Positions 5,768 through 7,109 of a stretch of 7,109 nucleotides of DNA are shown here, piece by piece; the first letter of the stretch is position 1, and each line of letters starts with the position of its first letter. Source of the DNA: Clostridiales bacterium (GTDB lineage Bacteria; Bacillota_A; Clostridia; Christensenellales; Aristaeellaceae); the NCBI GenBank assembly GCA_012514855.1, contig JAAYZL010000057.1:1-7109 (forward strand), written 5' to 3'. The notes beneath the pieces are model-generated. The model did no database searches and had not been told where the DNA came from. It saw nothing but the letters and a program-made list of their open reading frames with translations. Position numbers and translations under genes: made by a program.

Positions 5768-6912
5768 AATTCGCGTTCGCGCCGGACTCGTTCAAGGGGT
5801 CGCTGACGGCGCTGGAGATCGTGGAACTTCTGGAAATCGCCGCCGGGAGGCATTTCCCCGGCGCCCTTTGCCTGTCCGTGCCGGTCGCCGACGGCGGCGA
5901 GGGGACGGTCGACGCGCTGCTTCGCGCCTGCGGGGGGGCGCGCGAGGTCGTCCGCGTCACCGGGCCGCTCGGAGCGCCCGTCGACGCGGCGTTTGGGCTG
6001 ATCGACGGGGGAGAGGCCGCGGTGCTCGAGATGGCGGCCGCGTCGGGGCTGCCGCTCGTCCGGCCCGAGGAGCGCGATCCGCTCAAGGCGACGAGCTTCG
6101 GAACCGGCGAGATGATGCTCGCGGCGCTGTCGCACGGCGTCAGGCGGCTCCTGATCGGCATCGGCGGCAGCGCGACGAACGACGGCGGCATGGGGATGCT
6201 TTCGGCGCTGGGCGCGCGATTCTTCGACGCGGACGGGAATATTCTCGTCGGCTCCGGAGCGGAGCTCGCGAGGGTCGGCCGCGTGGATTTCGAGGGCTTG
6301 TCGCCGCTGCTGAAAGACGCGGAGATCACCGTCATCTGCGACGTGACAAATCCGCTGCTCGGACCGGACGGCGCGACGGCGATCTACGGCCCGCAGAAGG
6401 GCGTGACGGCGGAGCTGTACCCGATTCTGGAGGGCGGCATGATCCACTACGCGGGCAAGCTCCGGGACGCGCTCGGGAGGGACGCCTCGAATTTCCCCGG
6501 ATCGGGCGCGGCGGGGGGCATGGGCGCGGCGCTCGGCGGCGTGCTCGGCGCCCGGATGCGGCCCGGCATCGACGCCGTGCTCGACGCGGTCGGCTTCGAC
6601 GCGCTCTTGGACGGCTGCGACCTCGCGGTCACCGGCGAGGGGCGCATCGACCGCCAGTCGGTCGAGTTCGGAAAGGTGCCGACCGGCGTCGCGAGGCGCT
6701 GCAGCGAGCGGAACGTCCCGGTCGTAGCCCTCGTCGGCGGAATCGGCGACGGGGCGGACGCGTTCTACGGCATCGGGGAAACGTCGATCTTCCCGATCGT
6801 CAATCGCCCGATGCCGCTCGAACAGGCGATGGCCGATGCGCGCGCGCTGTTTGCGGACGCGGCGGACAGGCTGTTCCGGACGCTCAAGATCGGCATGCGG
6901 CTCAGGGGCTGA
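5764..6912 (+). CDS. Glycerate kinase, type-1 (GarK/GlxK) family
   Basis: A 382-residue cytosolic kinase that phosphorylates D-glycerate with ATP; GarK/GlxK enzymes yield 2-phosphoglycerate, which enters lower glycolysis. The family signatures are present in order: APDSFKGSL (6-14), VADGGEGTVDAL (41-52), GIGGSATNDGGMGML (132-146), CDVTNPLLGPDGA (192-204), GPQKG (209-213), the glycine-rich GSGAAGGMGAAL (246-257) and TGEGRID (290-296). Length equals that of the usual family members and there is no sign of decay. ATG 5764 overlaps the upstream stop as ATGA, with AGGGGG (5751-5756) seven bases ahead, so translation is probably coupled. It is the last gene of the cluster. No glycerate-forming reductase, aldolase or sugar-acid gene is nearby, so the source of glycerate is unknown. 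garK and glxK cannot be told apart here. Confidence 0.95.
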   Translation: MKFAFAPDSFKGSLTALEIVELLEIAAGRHFPGALCLSVPVADGGEGTVDALLRACGGAREVVRVTGPLGAPVDAAFGLIDGGEAAVLEMAAASGLPLVRPEERDPLKATSFGTGEMMLAALSHGVRRLLIGIGGSATNDGGMGMLSALGARFFDADGNILVGSGAELARVGRVDFEGLSPLLKDAEITVICDVTNPLLGPDGATAIYGPQKGVTAELYPILEGGMIHYAGKLRDALGRDASNFPGSGAAGGMGAALGGVLGARMRPGIDAVLDAVGFDALLDGCDLAVTGEGRIDRQSVEFGKVPTGVARRCSERNVPVVALVGGIGDGADAFYGIGETSIFPIVNRPMPLEQAMADARALFADAADRLFRTLKIGMRLRG

Positions 6913-6914
6913 AC

Positions 6915-6953
6915 AATAAAAGGGCGGAGGGCTTCACGCGAGGCCCTCCGCTC
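6915..6953 (-). terminator. Hairpin terminator facing the minus strand
   Basis: Bases 6922-6935 pair with 6940-6953 (14 pairs, two wobbles) around a 4-base ACGC loop. Plus-strand sequence after the stem has no T-run, but AAAA (6918-6921) precedes it, so a minus-strand transcript would read the stem and then TTTTATTG. It is best explained as the terminator of a convergent minus-strand gene; the hairpin may also protect the 3' end of the glycerate kinase mRNA. Confidence 0.65.
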
Positions 6954-6989
6954 AGACCATCAACAAACACCGCTCCTCCCTCGGGGATG

Positions 6990-7017
6990 AATGAAGGGGT
7001 CGAAACCCCTTCATTTT
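6990..7017 (+). terminator. Intrinsic terminator for the glycerate kinase cluster
   Basis: A perfect 11-base stem, AATGAAGGGGT (6990-7000) with ACCCCTTCATT (7005-7015), closes on CGAA and runs into TTTT (7014-7017). The T-run faces plus-strand transcripts. It stands 77 bases after the glycerate kinase stop, beyond the opposite-facing hairpin at 6915-6953. Confidence 0.75.
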
Positions 7018-7109
7018 CAATCCGCAGGCGGCGGCATGTACGTCGCCGAGGAGCGCGGCATGTCCGCGCTTCCTTGCAGGATTTCCGGCCGTGGCGCGCA
7101 ACGCCACAG
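7017..7109 (-). CDS. Possible C-terminus of a convergent gene (partial)
   Basis: The minus strand is open from the right edge for 30 codons to a TGA at 7019-7017, ending in RSSATYMPPPAD. Codon third positions are mostly G or C, and the minus-facing terminator at 6915-6953 lies where such a gene would need one. No domain can be recognised from so short a tail. A plus-strand frame from an ATG at 7036 is also open to the edge but has no clear ribosome site or promoter. Confidence 0.3.
   Translation of the reverse strand: MWRCAPRPEILQGSADMPRSSATYMPPPAD

Noticed and set aside
7091..7107. Hairpin GTGGCG/CGCCAC near the right edge
   Set aside because: It is short, has no T-run, and lies in possible coding sequence; such stems arise by chance in GC-rich DNA.

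Overview
The window is GC-rich (roughly two thirds G+C by eye) and dense with plus-strand genes. Promoters are of the housekeeping sigma type (three with exact 17-base spacers), Shine-Dalgarno sites are strong, and terminators are intrinsic. Together with the protein types (signal peptide-PAS-GAF-GGDEF-HD-GYP hybrid, NCS2 uracil permease, cysteine-rich GltD/NfnB-like oxidoreductase, DUF368 protein, type-1 glycerate kinase), this suggests a high-GC anaerobic Firmicute of the Clostridia. The taxonomic placement is inference only.

Layout: positions 1-130 hold no gene but contain an 81-base imperfect palindrome (4-84). A consensus promoter (137-165) drives a membrane-anchored c-di-GMP turnover protein (221-2308), closed by a terminator (2357-2381). 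A second promoter (2430-2458) starts a leader of about 240 bases before a uracil/xanthine permease (2705-4075). The leader contains its own intrinsic terminator (2537-2566) and a competing antiterminator pairing, so it looks like a transcription-attenuating cis-regulatory RNA of a class I cannot assign. The permease gene ends in a GNRA-loop terminator (4089-4119).

A third promoter (4143-4171) drives a compact cluster. First comes a decayed GltD/NfnB-like flavoprotein gene (4211-4896) with two frame changes and most of its middle missing. A DUF368/PopT-type membrane protein (4883-5767) follows with a 14-base overlap, and then a glycerate kinase (5764-6912) with a 4-base ATGA overlap. The promoter and the downstream genes look intact while the lead gene is dead.

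The 3' end has two strong hairpins whose T-runs face opposite ways: 6915-6953 for minus-strand transcripts and 6990-7017 for plus-strand transcripts. This arrangement suggests a convergent gene, and a 30-codon open tail on the minus strand reaches the right edge (7017-7109). No CRISPR array, tRNA, rRNA, insertion sequence or defence system is visible. The strongest candidate for something undescribed is the permease leader RNA.
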